Shown: piece by piece, positions 42,117 to 51,166 of the stretch
Numbering within the stretch: position 1 is the first letter of the stretch
How the letters are laid out: every line of letters starts with the position of its first letter
From: Bryobacteraceae bacterium
GTDB lineage: Bacteria; Acidobacteriota; Terriglobia; Bryobacterales; Bryobacteraceae
Length of the DNA: 64,000 nt
Direction of reading: 5' to 3'
Assembly: GCA_026129905.1 (NCBI GenBank)
Contig: JAHCHE010000023.1
Span: 62,001-126,000 of the forward strand
Position numbers and translations under genes: made by a program
The notes under the pieces: model-generated
Told to the model about the DNA's origin: nothing
What the model saw: only the letters and a program-made list of their open reading frames with translations
Database searches by the model: none

Positions 42117-43604
42117 GTGAACGCCATGCCGTTTCCCAAAGTCCGAGCCGCCCAGCGGCTTCAGACGCTCCTGCTGTTGACCACGCTGACCGCGATGGCC
42201 GTCGCGGTTCTGCTGTTCTCCGATCTGGTCCGGAGCTTTCGCTCCACCGTCGTTTCCGACGCGGGCAAGAGCCTGGCGAACGCCGTTCGTGAACTCCTCC
42301 AGGAGCGCGCCGTCCACTCCCATCCGCCCGCCGGCGCCGGCGGGCACGTCCTCCTACAGCGCGTTTCCTACGACGTCCTGCGCTCCTACCCCGACGTCGA
42401 AGGCGGTTACATCGCGGGCGAATCGGTCATCGGCCACAGCTTTCCCACCTATACGGAGCCGGGCAGCGCCCTTAGGCAGCCGCCCATTGAGCGCGACGCC
42501 GTCCTCGACGCTCTGGCCGAGTCCAGACGCACCGGAGAGATAGCCCAGCGGGTCTTTGACGACCACCTCGATCTCGTCGTCGTCTCCGTCCTGGCGCCCC
42601 GCGATGGCGATCTCGCCGCCTGGGGCCTCAAGCGATACATCGGCTTCAACCAGTCCCGCCACCTTCAGCGCAATCTCATCCCCGTCGGCGTCCTCGTCCT
42701 GGGGCTGTTGGGCATCGCCGGCGCCCTCGGCATCAGCTACCGCCTGCAGCGTGGATTCGCCGCCATCCAGGCCGGGCTGGCCCAGCTTCAGACCGATCCC
42801 TCCTACCGCCTCTCCGGACAGCAGCACGAGCTGCAACCGATCGTGACGGCCATTAACCGTATGGCCGAAAGCCGGCAGCGCCTGGAAGCCGATCTGCGCC
42901 GAGAGGATCGCCTGCGCGTGATGGGCCGCGTCGTGGCCGGCATCGCCCACGAGATCCGCAATCCCCTCAACAGCATCCGCCTCACCGTCCAGATGCTCGC
43001 CCGCCGCCTCCGCGGCAACGAAGCCGCCGAAGAGAGCGTCCCGATGGTCCTGGCCGAGGTCAACCGCCTCGACAGCCTGCTGAAGAGCCTGCTCGTCTTC
43101 GGCGCCGGCGAGCCGGAGCGTCCACGCCGCCAGCCCGTCCGCCCCATCCTCGAGCGCACGCTCGCTCTGGCGAAGCTTCAGATGCGCGAGCGCAGCATCG
43201 AGGCCGAGTTGGACGGCCCGGCGGATCTCTGCGCCTGCGTCAATGCCGACCACCTCCAGCAGGCCGTCATGAACCTGGTCCTGAACGCCATCGACGCCGC
43301 CGAACCGGGCGGCCGCGTCGCGGTCGCCTTCGAGCAGGTGGATTCCCGCGTGCGAATCAGCGTCAAGGATTCCGGCCCCGGCCTCACGGCGCGCCAGCAG
43401 GAGCACTTGTTCGAGGCTTTCTACACCACCAAGTCCTCCGGCGCCGGCCTGGGTCTCGCGGTCACCCGAATCCTCCTCGAAAAAATGGGCGCCACGATCG
43501 AATACGTCCCGGACGCCGATGCCCACGGCGACCGCCCTTCCGCCGCCGGGGCGCATTTTCGCATCGAGCTGCCAGCGGAAGCCGCGGCCGGAGCGCGCGC
43601 ATGA
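42117..43604 (+). CDS. Membrane sensor histidine kinase
   Basis: A 495-residue sensor kinase; GTG 42117 is used here, with ATG 42126 as a close alternative. A first transmembrane helix (TLLLLTTLTAMAVAVLLF, about 17-34), a periplasmic sensor of about 150 residues and a second helix (LIPVGVLVLGLLGIAGAL) are followed by a HAMP-like linker. The H box is VVAGIAHEIRNPLNSIRL (phosphorylated His about 278), and the ATPase has DSGPGLTARQQEHLFEAFYTTKSSGAGLGLAV. The kinase type (NtrB/ZraS-like) fits its partner, a sigma-54 activator whose gene overlaps it by 4 bp. Next to a metal pump, the periplasmic domain probably senses metal; this is inference. Confidence 0.9.
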   Translation: MNAMPFPKVRAAQRLQTLLLLTTLTAMAVAVLLFSDLVRSFRSTVVSDAGKSLANAVRELLQERAVHSHPPAGAGGHVLLQRVSYDVLRSYPDVEGGYIAGESVIGHSFPTYTEPGSALRQPPIERDAVLDALAESRRTGEIAQRVFDDHLDLVVVSVLAPRDGDLAAWGLKRYIGFNQSRHLQRNLIPVGVLVLGLLGIAGALGISYRLQRGFAAIQAGLAQLQTDPSYRLSGQQHELQPIVTAINRMAESRQRLEADLRREDRLRVMGRVVAGIAHEIRNPLNSIRLTVQMLARRLRGNEAAEESVPMVLAEVNRLDSLLKSLLVFGAGEPERPRRQPVRPILERTLALAKLQMRERSIEAELDGPADLCACVNADHLQQAVMNLVLNAIDAAEPGGRVAVAFEQVDSRVRISVKDSGPGLTARQQEHLFEAFYTTKSSGAGLGLAVTRILLEKMGATIEYVPDADAHGDRPSAAGAHFRIELPAEAAAGARA

Positions 43605-44950
43605 ACGGGCGCATTCTCGTCGTCGAGGACGAGCGCGCCGCTTTGCATTCCCTCACCGTCATGCTCGGCGACGAAGGCTATGACGTGCTTGCCGCCGAGG
43701 ATGCCGAATCCGGCCTCGAGATGGCCCTCCGCGAGGAGCCCGATCTCGCGCTGCTCGATATCCGCCTCCCCCGCATGGACGGCCTCACTATGCTCCAGCG
43801 CCTGCGCGATGGCTATTCCGAGACCGCCGTCATTGTCATGACCGCCGATACCACCAGCAGCAGCGCCATCCGCGCCACGCAACTCGGCGCGTTCGACTAC
43901 ATCACCAAGCCCGTCGATTTCGATCACCTCCTGGTGCTCGTGCGGCGGGCGCTCAAATACCGCGCTCTGGACCGCGAAGTCCGCGCCCTGCGCGCCACGC
44001 AGACCCACAACGTCGCCATCCCCGCCATCGTCGGCCACAGTTCCGCCATGCAGACGGTCTACAAGCTGATCGGACGCGTCGCCGGCTCCTCCGCCACCGT
44101 GCTCATCACCGGCGAATCGGGAACCGGCAAGGAACTCGTCGCTAACGCCATTCACGAGTACAGCCCGCGCTCGGCCGGACCGCTCGTCAAGGTCAATTGC
44201 GCCGCCATCCCCGAAAGCCTGCTCGAAGCCGAGCTGTTCGGCCACGAGAAGGGCGCTTTCACCAACGCGCTCTACCGCCGCGCCGGCCGTTTCGAGGAAG
44301 CCGCGGGCGGCACGCTGTTCCTCGACGAAGTCGGCGAGCTGCCGCTGTCGTTGCAGCCTAAGCTCCTCCGCGCCATTCAGGAGCATACCGTCGAGCGCCT
44401 GGGAAGCAACCGTCCTCTCAAAGTCGATTTCCGCCTCGTCGCCGCCACCGCCCGGGACCTGCAAAAGGCGGTCGCCGCCGGCCGGTTCCGCGAGGATCTC
44501 TACTACCGCCTCAACGTCGTCCAGGTCGCGCTGCCGCCGCTGCGTGAGCGCCGCGAGGACATCCCGCTCCTGGTGCAGCGTTTTCTCCGCCGCTCCGAAC
44601 GCCCCGTTTCCATTCGGCCCGAGGCTCTCGACCTCATCCTCGCGCACGACTGGCCCGGCAACGTCCGGGAGCTGGAAAACGTCATTGCCCGCGCCATCGC
44701 CATCGCCCCCGGCGGCGTCATCACCGCCGACTGCATCGAAGTCCGCGAGGGCGCCCCGCTGGACGGCCCTTCCTGGCTCCAGCAGATTCCCTTTGAGGCC
44801 GGCTACAAACACGTGATCGGCCGCGTGGAGGAACACCTGCTGCGCGCCGCGCTCACTCGCGCCGGGGGCAACAAGGCGCGCGCCGCCGGCATCCTCGGCA
44901 TTCAACGCCGGCTCCTCTACGACAAGATGCGCGAGTACCGTATCGAATAG
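43601..44950 (+). CDS. NtrC-family sigma-54 response regulator with GAFTNA motif
   Basis: A 449-residue response regulator. The receiver domain has acidic pocket DE, phospho-Asp in LALLDIRLPRMDG (about Asp52) and the conserved lysine in YITKP. The AAA+ domain has Walker A GESGTGKE, Walker B GGTLFLDEVGELPL, the arginine-finger region FREDLYYRLNV and a C-terminal Fis-type helix (GNKARAAGILGIQRRLLYDKM). The sigma-54 contact loop, normally GAFTGA, reads GAFTNA here (EKGAFTNALYRRAGRF). Phosphorylated by the adjacent kinase, it likely activates the divergent efflux operon and its own genes. Confidence 0.92.
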   Translation: MNGRILVVEDERAALHSLTVMLGDEGYDVLAAEDAESGLEMALREEPDLALLDIRLPRMDGLTMLQRLRDGYSETAVIVMTADTTSSSAIRATQLGAFDYITKPVDFDHLLVLVRRALKYRALDREVRALRATQTHNVAIPAIVGHSSAMQTVYKLIGRVAGSSATVLITGESGTGKELVANAIHEYSPRSAGPLVKVNCAAIPESLLEAELFGHEKGAFTNALYRRAGRFEEAAGGTLFLDEVGELPLSLQPKLLRAIQEHTVERLGSNRPLKVDFRLVAATARDLQKAVAAGRFREDLYYRLNVVQVALPPLRERREDIPLLVQRFLRRSERPVSIRPEALDLILAHDWPGNVRELENVIARAIAIAPGGVITADCIEVREGAPLDGPSWLQQIPFEAGYKHVIGRVEEHLLRAALTRAGGNKARAAGILGIQRRLLYDKMREYRIE

Positions 44951-45038
44951 ACGATGCGGAACAAGCTAGCCGAACCGGCAAGCAATGCGCCGGTCTTCCT
45001 CCGCCGCGCCCGGGAGCAACCGGCGGCAGATTCGAGCC

Positions 45039-46841
45039 TCATCCGCCGTTTGACGATTGCAGGAAGCGCTTCAGCCACTCGATCGCCCGCCAGGTGGACT
45101 CCGGGGTGGGCGAGTGACCCGTACGGTGGTTGAACAGCCCGATGTTGCGCGGCTTGCCGTAGCCGGCATAGACGGCGCGGGCCGCATTGATGTAGCGCCA
45201 GCTCTCGTCCTTGTCCGCGCTCTCGCCGGCGATCAACAGGAATGGCCGCGGCGCGATCAACGCGAGCAATTCGTGGTGGTCGGCGCCCGGCGGCAGCGTC
45301 TCCGCCCTCTCGCCGAGGTACCAGTAGTCCTCGTAATTACTGAACTTCAGCCCGATGCCGCCCTCGCAGAAGACGACCGCGCCGATGCGTTCGTCCATGG
45401 CCGCGGCGTACAAGGACATCTTCGCGCCGAGCGAATGGCCCATGATGGCGATGCGCGAGCGGTCTACGAAGGGGAGCGTGTGAAGATAATCGACCAGCCG
45501 CTGCGCGTCCCACACCCACTTGCCCAGCCCGGTGGTGTCCGGGTGGCGCAACGCGAGATTGGCCACCGCCTCCTCGTATCGCTCGCCATAGCTCTCCCCG
45601 AACCAGCGGATGGCGACGGCGATCCATCCCTGTTGCGCCGCCATGTAAGCGAATGAGCGGACGCTGGGCGGCACATAGCTCCGGCCGCCCAGGTTCTTCC
45701 CGGCGGGCACATCGACGTCGTAATAAGGAACGATCAGCACGGGCAGCGGTCCGCGGGCGGAACGCTTGGGCAACATCAGCAGGATCTTCTCGCGCGAATC
45801 GGGCTCGGTGCGCAGAAACATCAGCCGCCCGGCGTAGTTCGGCTCGTCGAACTCGGCCGCCAGTTCGGCTTCCGGCGCCGGCGGCGGAATGGAGGGGGCG
45901 CCCAGGATGGCGCGCCACTTCTCCAGAAGCGCCTTGCGCCGCGCGGGCCACGGCTCGGGGCCGGTCAACGGCGTCAGCGAGCCGATGGAATTTTCGTAAC
46001 CGGCCGGCGCGCGGTTGTAGGGCTCGAACCAGTCCTCTTCCGAAGGCGTGGGCCCGGCCGCGCCGCCGCGGGCGATTCGGAAACCGGTGTAAGGGCTCTT
46101 ACGGCCGGGTTCAACCGATGTTCGATACCCGCGCGCCCAGCTTCCGGTGGTGCTGAGGAACGACCCGCCGCGCAGGACTCGCGCCAGACCTTGGGTGGGT
46201 CCCGACGGGTTGCCGGCCGGGGCCGGCGACGAAACCGGATCGGCCCAGTCGTCGCACCATTCCCACACGTTCCCCCACATATCGTGGAGGCCGAACCGGT
46301 TGCCCGGAAGCGTTCCCACCGCAAATGTGCCTTGATCCCGAGCCAGGCGCAGCATCGCCCGCGAGTCTTTCGTATCGGCGAGACCCAGGCGCGCGTTCTT
46401 GGGCTCGGCTTCGCCCGCGGCCGCACTCCATTCGGCATCCGTCGGCAAGCGGTACCCCAGGCAGTCCCCGTCGCGCCGGCCCGTGGCAAGGTCGTAGCAG
46501 GCGGGCAACCCTTCCCGCGTGGAACGGCGGTTCGCGTAGGCGATGGCTTCCCACCAGGAGACGCTTTCCACCGGCCGGGCCTCCCCGCGGTAGTGCGACG
46601 GGTTGTAGCCCATGACTTCTTCAAACTCCCGCTGCGTGATCTCGGTGGACGACAGAAGGAATTCGCCTACCGCGATCGTCAGCTTCGACCCCGTGAAGCC
46701 GTCGATGACCTCGCGGGAAGAGGAGGGGATCGGCGCCATCTCTCCCGCGGCCGCGGCGGAAACGGCAAGCAGGGCGACGGAAAGCGCCTTCCCGGCGGCC
46801 GCTTTCGCTCTGGTCATGTCGCGCTTCGGTCCTGTGCTCAT
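45039..46841 (-). CDS. Fusion of FGE/SUMF1-like domain and alpha/beta hydrolase, exported
   Basis: A 600-residue protein; ATG 46841 is chosen because GGGAGAGAG precedes it (frame continues upstream without signal). A hydrophobic export segment follows (KALSVALLAVSAAAAGEM). The first half is a formylglycine-generating-enzyme/sulfatase-modifying-factor domain: LSSTEITQREFEEVMGYNPSH, PVESVSWWEAIAYANRRS, YRLPTDAEWSAAA, GLHDMWGNVWEWCDDW and VLRGGSF to GFRIARGG. The second half is an alpha/beta hydrolase with nucleophile elbow IMGHSLGAKM (Ser about 470) and a dipeptidase/acetyl-xylan-esterase-like arrangement. FGE-like domains without the catalytic cysteines usually bind ligands or act as non-catalytic modules; the active partner is probably the hydrolase. 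Confidence 0.82.
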   Translation of the reverse strand: MSTGPKRDMTRAKAAAGKALSVALLAVSAAAAGEMAPIPSSSREVIDGFTGSKLTIAVGEFLLSSTEITQREFEEVMGYNPSHYRGEARPVESVSWWEAIAYANRRSTREGLPACYDLATGRRDGDCLGYRLPTDAEWSAAAGEAEPKNARLGLADTKDSRAMLRLARDQGTFAVGTLPGNRFGLHDMWGNVWEWCDDWADPVSSPAPAGNPSGPTQGLARVLRGGSFLSTTGSWARGYRTSVEPGRKSPYTGFRIARGGAAGPTPSEEDWFEPYNRAPAGYENSIGSLTPLTGPEPWPARRKALLEKWRAILGAPSIPPPAPEAELAAEFDEPNYAGRLMFLRTEPDSREKILLMLPKRSARGPLPVLIVPYYDVDVPAGKNLGGRSYVPPSVRSFAYMAAQQGWIAVAIRWFGESYGERYEEAVANLALRHPDTTGLGKWVWDAQRLVDYLHTLPFVDRSRIAIMGHSLGAKMSLYAAAMDERIGAVVFCEGGIGLKFSNYEDYWYLGERAETLPPGADHHELLALIAPRPFLLIAGESADKDESWRYINAARAVYAGYGKPRNIGLFNHRTGHSPTPESTWRAIEWLKRFLQSSNGG

Positions 46842-46970
46842 GCGTTCTCTCTCCCGCGTAATCATAGCAGCGGCCTGATGGAGAGAATTAAGAAGGACCA
46901 TCTGGGTGAGGCTGTAGGGCATCGACTTGGCGGCGTAGGCTCCAATGAACGCCGGCCGAGTTATTAAGCC

Positions 46971-47000
46971 ACCGATAGACACCGATTAACACCGATTAAA
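46971..47000. repeat. Three tandem 10-bp units
   Basis: Three adjoining decamers read ACCGATAGAC, ACCGATTAAC and ACCGATTAAA, followed by an A-rich run. The stretch lies upstream of the FGE-hydrolase gene and downstream of the minus-strand propeller gene. It is a short tandem repeat, perhaps binding sites or simple slippage product; no other unit of it was seen in the window. Confidence 0.55.
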
Positions 47001-47015
47001 AAAGAAAGATATATG

Positions 47016-48479
47016 TCAGGCTCGAAATCGGAAGGAATATAGGTCGGCGTCCTTCAAGACGAAGCGAAGCCGCAGCGATTGGCCGCTCAGAGCGGACACA
47101 TCCGGGCCGCTCTTCCACGCGTAGACCCGGTCGATCTCGTCGCCGATGAGATCGGGCGCGTCGGCGAGCGAGCAGCCCGGATGCGGTTGGCCTGACGGGT
47201 CCTGGATCTCCACCCGCACTCCTCCGGCGGCCGACGTCGCATAGTTCAGTTCCAGGCGCGAGCCGTCCATCGTCAGCGGGCGGGTGACGAGTTCACCTCC
47301 CACGTACCCCGCGTGCGCGGAAGCGAAGCCGTCCAGCCGTAGTTCATATCGGCAAACGTAGGCGGTCGGCTGACCGTAGTTGCGATTGACGTACAAGGAC
47401 ATCGCCGCCGGTCCGGTCTGGACCAGGTTGAGCGCCGGGTAGTTGGAGCGGGAAACCCAGTTTTCGAGGCCCACGCCCGGGCGGAGAAACGCCTCCATGT
47501 ACGTACGCGTGAACGCTCTGCCGCCGCGGGACGTGACCAGCACCGCGTCGGAGCAGTCCTTGAAGTAGCGCGGATCGACGCCGATTGCCTTCGCCTGGTC
47601 GTCCGTAAGCACTTGCCGGTCCGGCATGAAGCGGGCGCAGATCGCCGTGTAGATGTGAGGCGCGCGGAAGTAGGGCGAGGTCTGATTGGTATACAAGTGC
47701 TCCGGCTTGGCGTCTCCGTAGCTCATCTCCCCGTCAATTGTCCAATGCAGGAAATCGTCGCTTACCGCGCGCGACACCCACCGGTAATTCGCCGCGCCGA
47801 TCTTCTTCCAGGTTCGGTAATAAAGGAGGTATTTGCTCTCGTGAGAGGACCAGAAAGCCAGGTTCTGCGAGTCGAACGAGAATTCTTTCCGCGGCGGGAG
47901 GATCGGCTCGTCGCGGATCAATCGCCAACGGATGCCGTCCGGCGATACGAAACCCGCCAGGCCGCTCTTGTGAACCCCGGCGATCGCCTTGTACCGCTGC
48001 GACTCCGGAGTCCCTGGGCGGGTATCGATGAAGGGAGTGAAGTTGTGCGAGTAGGGCGGCTGTTGCGCGAGGACGACGTTGTTGGGGCGCTTGCCCTGAA
48101 CCGTGAAAAGCTCCAGTTCCGGCCGCCGCCACTCAATGCCATCCGCCGATTCGGCGCAGCAGGTTATCTCGCCCTCGTTTCCATCCTGCCCGACAGCGGG
48201 CGCCCCGCGATAGTACATTCGGTAGCGGTCCCGATCGCGCAACACGGTGGCGTATCCGGAGAAAGCCCCCTCCCACGGCATGTCCAGACGCAACACGGCG
48301 CCGGCATTGATCGGCGCGCCGAGGCGCAACTCGGCGCCACGCATCTCCGCGATCAGTTCGCGATCGACAAACAACTCCCGGCGCGAGCCGATGGCGACCG
48401 GATCGTCACGATGCGGGCCGGCCAAGCTCGCCGGCGCGCCGCAAATACTCAGAATTGCTCCGAAGTCGCGTCGCGTCAC
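47016..48479 (-). CDS. Tat-exported predicted five-bladed beta-propeller (glycoside hydrolase-like)
   Basis: A 487-residue protein. GTG 48479 is the start: it overlaps the upstream stop (TAGTG) and begins a twin-arginine signal (VTRRDFGAILSICGAPASLAG); the long frame further upstream is a shadow of the flavoenzyme gene. RRELFVDRELIAEM, DMPWEGAFSGYATVLRDRDRYRMYYRG, AESADGIEWRRPELELF and LLYYRTWKKIGAANYRWVSRAVSDDFLHW are the repeated blade motifs seen in uncharacterised GH43/GH32-like propeller proteins of soil bacteria. A glycosidase role is plausible but catalytic acids were not assigned. Coupled to the sarcosine-oxidase-like gene. Confidence 0.7.
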   Translation of the reverse strand: MTRRDFGAILSICGAPASLAGPHRDDPVAIGSRRELFVDRELIAEMRGAELRLGAPINAGAVLRLDMPWEGAFSGYATVLRDRDRYRMYYRGAPAVGQDGNEGEITCCAESADGIEWRRPELELFTVQGKRPNNVVLAQQPPYSHNFTPFIDTRPGTPESQRYKAIAGVHKSGLAGFVSPDGIRWRLIRDEPILPPRKEFSFDSQNLAFWSSHESKYLLYYRTWKKIGAANYRWVSRAVSDDFLHWTIDGEMSYGDAKPEHLYTNQTSPYFRAPHIYTAICARFMPDRQVLTDDQAKAIGVDPRYFKDCSDAVLVTSRGGRAFTRTYMEAFLRPGVGLENWVSRSNYPALNLVQTGPAAMSLYVNRNYGQPTAYVCRYELRLDGFASAHAGYVGGELVTRPLTMDGSRLELNYATSAAGGVRVEIQDPSGQPHPGCSLADAPDLIGDEIDRVYAWKSGPDVSALSGQSLRLRFVLKDADLYSFRFRA

Positions 48480-49660
48480 TACAGCCTCTTCAGCGCGAAA
48501 AACGGATCCACCTGGCGTTTGCCGAGGACCAGCTCGGCGACATGCTCCCCGACGGCCGGACCCATCTTGTAACCGTGTCCGGAACCGCCGCCTGCGAGCC
48601 ACACGTTCTCGGCCTCGGGGTGGCGGTCGAGGATGAAGTGATGGTCCGGGCTGTTCTCGTACTGGCAAACGCGCGCTTCCACCAGCGGCGCGCCTTTCAT
48701 TCCCGGAAAACGATGTTCCATGTACCGGCGGGCTGCCCGGGCGCCTTCCGGCGTCGGTGTGCGATCGCCGGAGGTGGGGTCGAAGGCCGGGCCGCGCCCG
48801 TCGTCGGCGATCTTGAAGCCCCGCCACTCATTGCCCGGGATTCCGTAGAAACCGGAATCGCCGCCGTCGATCCAGGCCGGCATCTCCTCGAGGAAGCGCG
48901 GGTCGCCGGCCGGCGTGCCGAAGAAGAAGATTTCCTGGCGGGTCGGCTGGATGCGCTCGCCGATCGCGCCGGGAAAGAGCTTGCCCAGCCACGGGCCGCA
49001 AGCGAACACGTAGACGTCGGCGTCGAGCCTGGAATTGTCGGAAAGGCTCAGGCCCTCCATCCGGCCGCCGGCGATCGAGCCCGGAGTAACGCCGCGTTGC
49101 CTGTATTCCCCGCCCTCACGTACAAAGCCGGAAAGGACGGCCTCGCAATTCCGCCGCGCCGTGAGGAAGCCGGCGTCCTTCTCGTGGAGCACCCAGGCTA
49201 CGCCGTCGAAGTCGATTTGAGGCCAGCGCTTGCCGGCTTCGCGTGGCGTCAGTTCCTCGATGGCGAGGCCGGCGTCGCGCATGAGCGGCAAGGCGGCCTT
49301 CTCGTAGCGGTCGTCTTTGCCGGGCATCCGGATGCAGCCGATCTGGCGGTACAGCGGCCGGTTCCAGCGCTTCTCGTGTTCGCGCCAGAGGGCGAGCGAG
49401 CGGACGACCATCTGGACGTAGATGCGGTCCGGACCGTAGGTCGCGCGGATGATGCGCGTCTCGCCTCCGGAGCTGGCGCGCGAATTACCCGGCCCCCAGG
49501 CGTCGAGCAGCGTGACCTGCGCGCCGCCGCGCAGCAGATGCAGCGCCGTCCAGCCGCCGAACGCGCCGGCGCCGACTACGGCGGCATGCAGTTTCTTTTG
49601 CGGGCCGGCGGCGATCATCGCGGCGCCGGCTTTGAAAACGGATCTCCGCGTGGGGACCAT
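48479..49660 (-). CDS. Sarcosine-oxidase-like FAD enzyme, Tat-exported
   Basis: A 393-residue flavoenzyme of the monomeric sarcosine oxidase/DAO family. A Tat-like signal (MVPTRRSVFKAGAAMIAAG) precedes the FAD-binding VVGAGAFGGWTALHLLRGGAQVTLLD and SSGGETRIIRATYG. The C-terminal block CQYENSPDHHFILDRHPE resembles the monomeric sarcosine oxidase motif whose cysteine binds FAD covalently; here Cys332 would fill that role. Closing motif: AGGGSGHGYKMGPAVGE. It oxidises an N-methyl or secondary amino acid or a related amine; the substrate is unknown. The downstream propeller gene starts inside its stop codon. Confidence 0.88.
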   Translation of the reverse strand: MVPTRRSVFKAGAAMIAAGPQKKLHAAVVGAGAFGGWTALHLLRGGAQVTLLDAWGPGNSRASSGGETRIIRATYGPDRIYVQMVVRSLALWREHEKRWNRPLYRQIGCIRMPGKDDRYEKAALPLMRDAGLAIEELTPREAGKRWPQIDFDGVAWVLHEKDAGFLTARRNCEAVLSGFVREGGEYRQRGVTPGSIAGGRMEGLSLSDNSRLDADVYVFACGPWLGKLFPGAIGERIQPTRQEIFFFGTPAGDPRFLEEMPAWIDGGDSGFYGIPGNEWRGFKIADDGRGPAFDPTSGDRTPTPEGARAARRYMEHRFPGMKGAPLVEARVCQYENSPDHHFILDRHPEAENVWLAGGGSGHGYKMGPAVGEHVAELVLGKRQVDPFFALKRL

Positions 49661-49743
49661 GGTGAGCAGCCATTATACTGCCAGTTCATAGCGACTGATC
49701 CGACAATACCCAGACAATTGTTAGCATAGTATCGGGCATCCGG

Positions 49744-50769
49744 ATGCATTTTTCCCGTATTTTGATCCGCGCCACCAACTGGGTGGGCGACGCGGTGATG
49801 TCGTTGCCGGCGATCCGCCTGGTGCGCGAACGCTTCCCCGAGGCGCATATCACGATGCTCGCCAAGCCGTGGGTGGCCGACTTATACGTGCGGGAGCGCG
49901 TGGTGGACCGAATGGTCTTGTACATGGCGGGTAGCTGGTGGGAAGTCTGGAAGCTGGCTTTATCGCTGCGGCAGGAACGGTTCGATTGCGCCATTCTCCT
50001 CCAGAACGCGCTGGAGGCGGCGCTGATTGCGAGGGTGGCGGGCATTCCCCGGCGCATCGGCTACAACCGCTACGGGCGCGGGTTCCTGCTGACCGACGCA
50101 ATCCCGCCGCCGAAGCCGGGCGTGATTCCGAGGCACGAGAGCTTCTACTACCTCGAACTGCTGCGCCGCGCCGGCATCACTGAGGCGCTGCCGGAGAACG
50201 AGGCGATCATGTTCGCGGGTGCGGCCGAGGCCCGGCGCGCCGGCCTGGAGCGGTTCGCCGCGGCGGGCATGGACCGGCCCGCCTTCGGCGTCAGTCCGGG
50301 CGCGGCCTTCGGCGGCGCGAAACGCTGGTTTCCGGAGCGCTTCGCCGCGACGGCCGAACGGGTGGCGCGCGCCCGCGGCTTCGGCGTGGCCTTGTTCGGG
50401 TCCTCGGCCGAGCGTCCGCTGTGCCAGGAACTGGCGGACCGGCTTCGAGCGGCGGGACTGCCCGTGAGAAACTTCGCGGGCGAGACTACCCTCGGCGAGT
50501 TCATCGAGATGGCCGCCGCGTGCGCCGTGTTCCTCACCAACGATTCGGGACCGATGCACATCGCCGCGGCCTCGGGCATACCGACCGTCGCGGTGTTCGG
50601 ACCAACGGACCACGTGGCGACGGCGCCACGGACGGCGCTGGCCCGCATCGTACGCGAACCGCTCGATTGCAGCCCGTGCAAGCTGCGGGAATGCCCGATC
50701 GACCACCGGTGCATGACGCGCATCCCGGCGGAGCAGGTGGCGGACGCCGCACTCGAACTGCTCAAATAG
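49744..50769 (+). CDS. waaF: Lipopolysaccharide heptosyltransferase II
   Basis: A 341-residue GT9-family glycosyltransferase that adds the second heptose to the lipid A inner core at the cytoplasmic face of the inner membrane. ILIRATNWVGDAVMSLPAIRLVRERFP is the diagnostic WaaF start (NWVGDAVM), with SPGAAFGGAKRWFPERFA and TNDSGPMHIAAASGIPTVAVFGPT as the donor-binding blocks; length and organisation are normal. First gene of a heptose-region operon; the next gene begins 10 bp after its stop. Its presence shows the organism makes a heptose-containing LPS. Confidence 0.92.
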   Translation: MHFSRILIRATNWVGDAVMSLPAIRLVRERFPEAHITMLAKPWVADLYVRERVVDRMVLYMAGSWWEVWKLALSLRQERFDCAILLQNALEAALIARVAGIPRRIGYNRYGRGFLLTDAIPPPKPGVIPRHESFYYLELLRRAGITEALPENEAIMFAGAAEARRAGLERFAAAGMDRPAFGVSPGAAFGGAKRWFPERFAATAERVARARGFGVALFGSSAERPLCQELADRLRAAGLPVRNFAGETTLGEFIEMAAACAVFLTNDSGPMHIAAASGIPTVAVFGPTDHVATAPRTALARIVREPLDCSPCKLRECPIDHRCMTRIPAEQVADAALELLK

Positions 50770-50779
50770 AGGGTTGCCT

Positions 50780-51166
50780 TTGGACACCCGGAGCAAGATT
50801 GTCACCATCGCCGAAGCCGCGGCCGCCCTGCGAAGCCGCGGTCCGGCGCCGGCGCCCAGAGTGGCGGCCGGATTTTTCGACCCCTTGCTGGCGGTCCACG
50901 CGCGCCGGCTTGCCGCGGCGGCGGAGGGCGGGAAGCTGATTGTGGTGGTAGCCGACCCGGAGAATCCGATCCTGCCGCAGCGGGCGAGAGTGGAACTGGT
51001 CGCCGCGCTCGATTGCGTCGAGTACGTCGTTCCGGCTTGCGGGGCGGCGGAGGACGCGCTCGCGCAGCTTGGGCGCCGCGCGGCCCTGAATCAATGCGAG
51101 GCCGACGCGCGCTCCGCCGGCGAATTCGTCGAGCGGGTTCGCGGACGGCAACCGGCGCTGCGATGA
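50780..51166 (+). CDS. Degenerate RfaE2/HldE-like nucleotidyltransferase
   Basis: A 128-residue protein; TTG 50780 is favoured because AGAGGG lies 6 bp upstream, while TTG 50774 directly abuts it. The sequence follows RfaE2 (ADP-heptose adenylyltransferase): KIVTIAEAAAALRSRG, then VAAGFFDPLLAVHARRLAAAAEGGKLIVVV, then RARVELVAALDCVEYVVP. The catalytic GCFDLLHxGH motif is changed to GFFDPLLAVHA, so the first His and Gly of HxGH are missing. It is thus probably an inactive paralogue retained in the operon, perhaps regulatory or structural. Its stop overlaps the start of the next heptosyltransferase gene. Confidence 0.75.
   Translation: MDTRSKIVTIAEAAAALRSRGPAPAPRVAAGFFDPLLAVHARRLAAAAEGGKLIVVVADPENPILPQRARVELVAALDCVEYVVPACGAAEDALAQLGRRAALNQCEADARSAGEFVERVRGRQPALR

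Noticed and set aside
48480-48827. Long N-terminal extension of the propeller gene
   Set aside because: The extension is a shadow of the flavoenzyme gene; the TAGTG overlap and Tat signal support the start at 48479.
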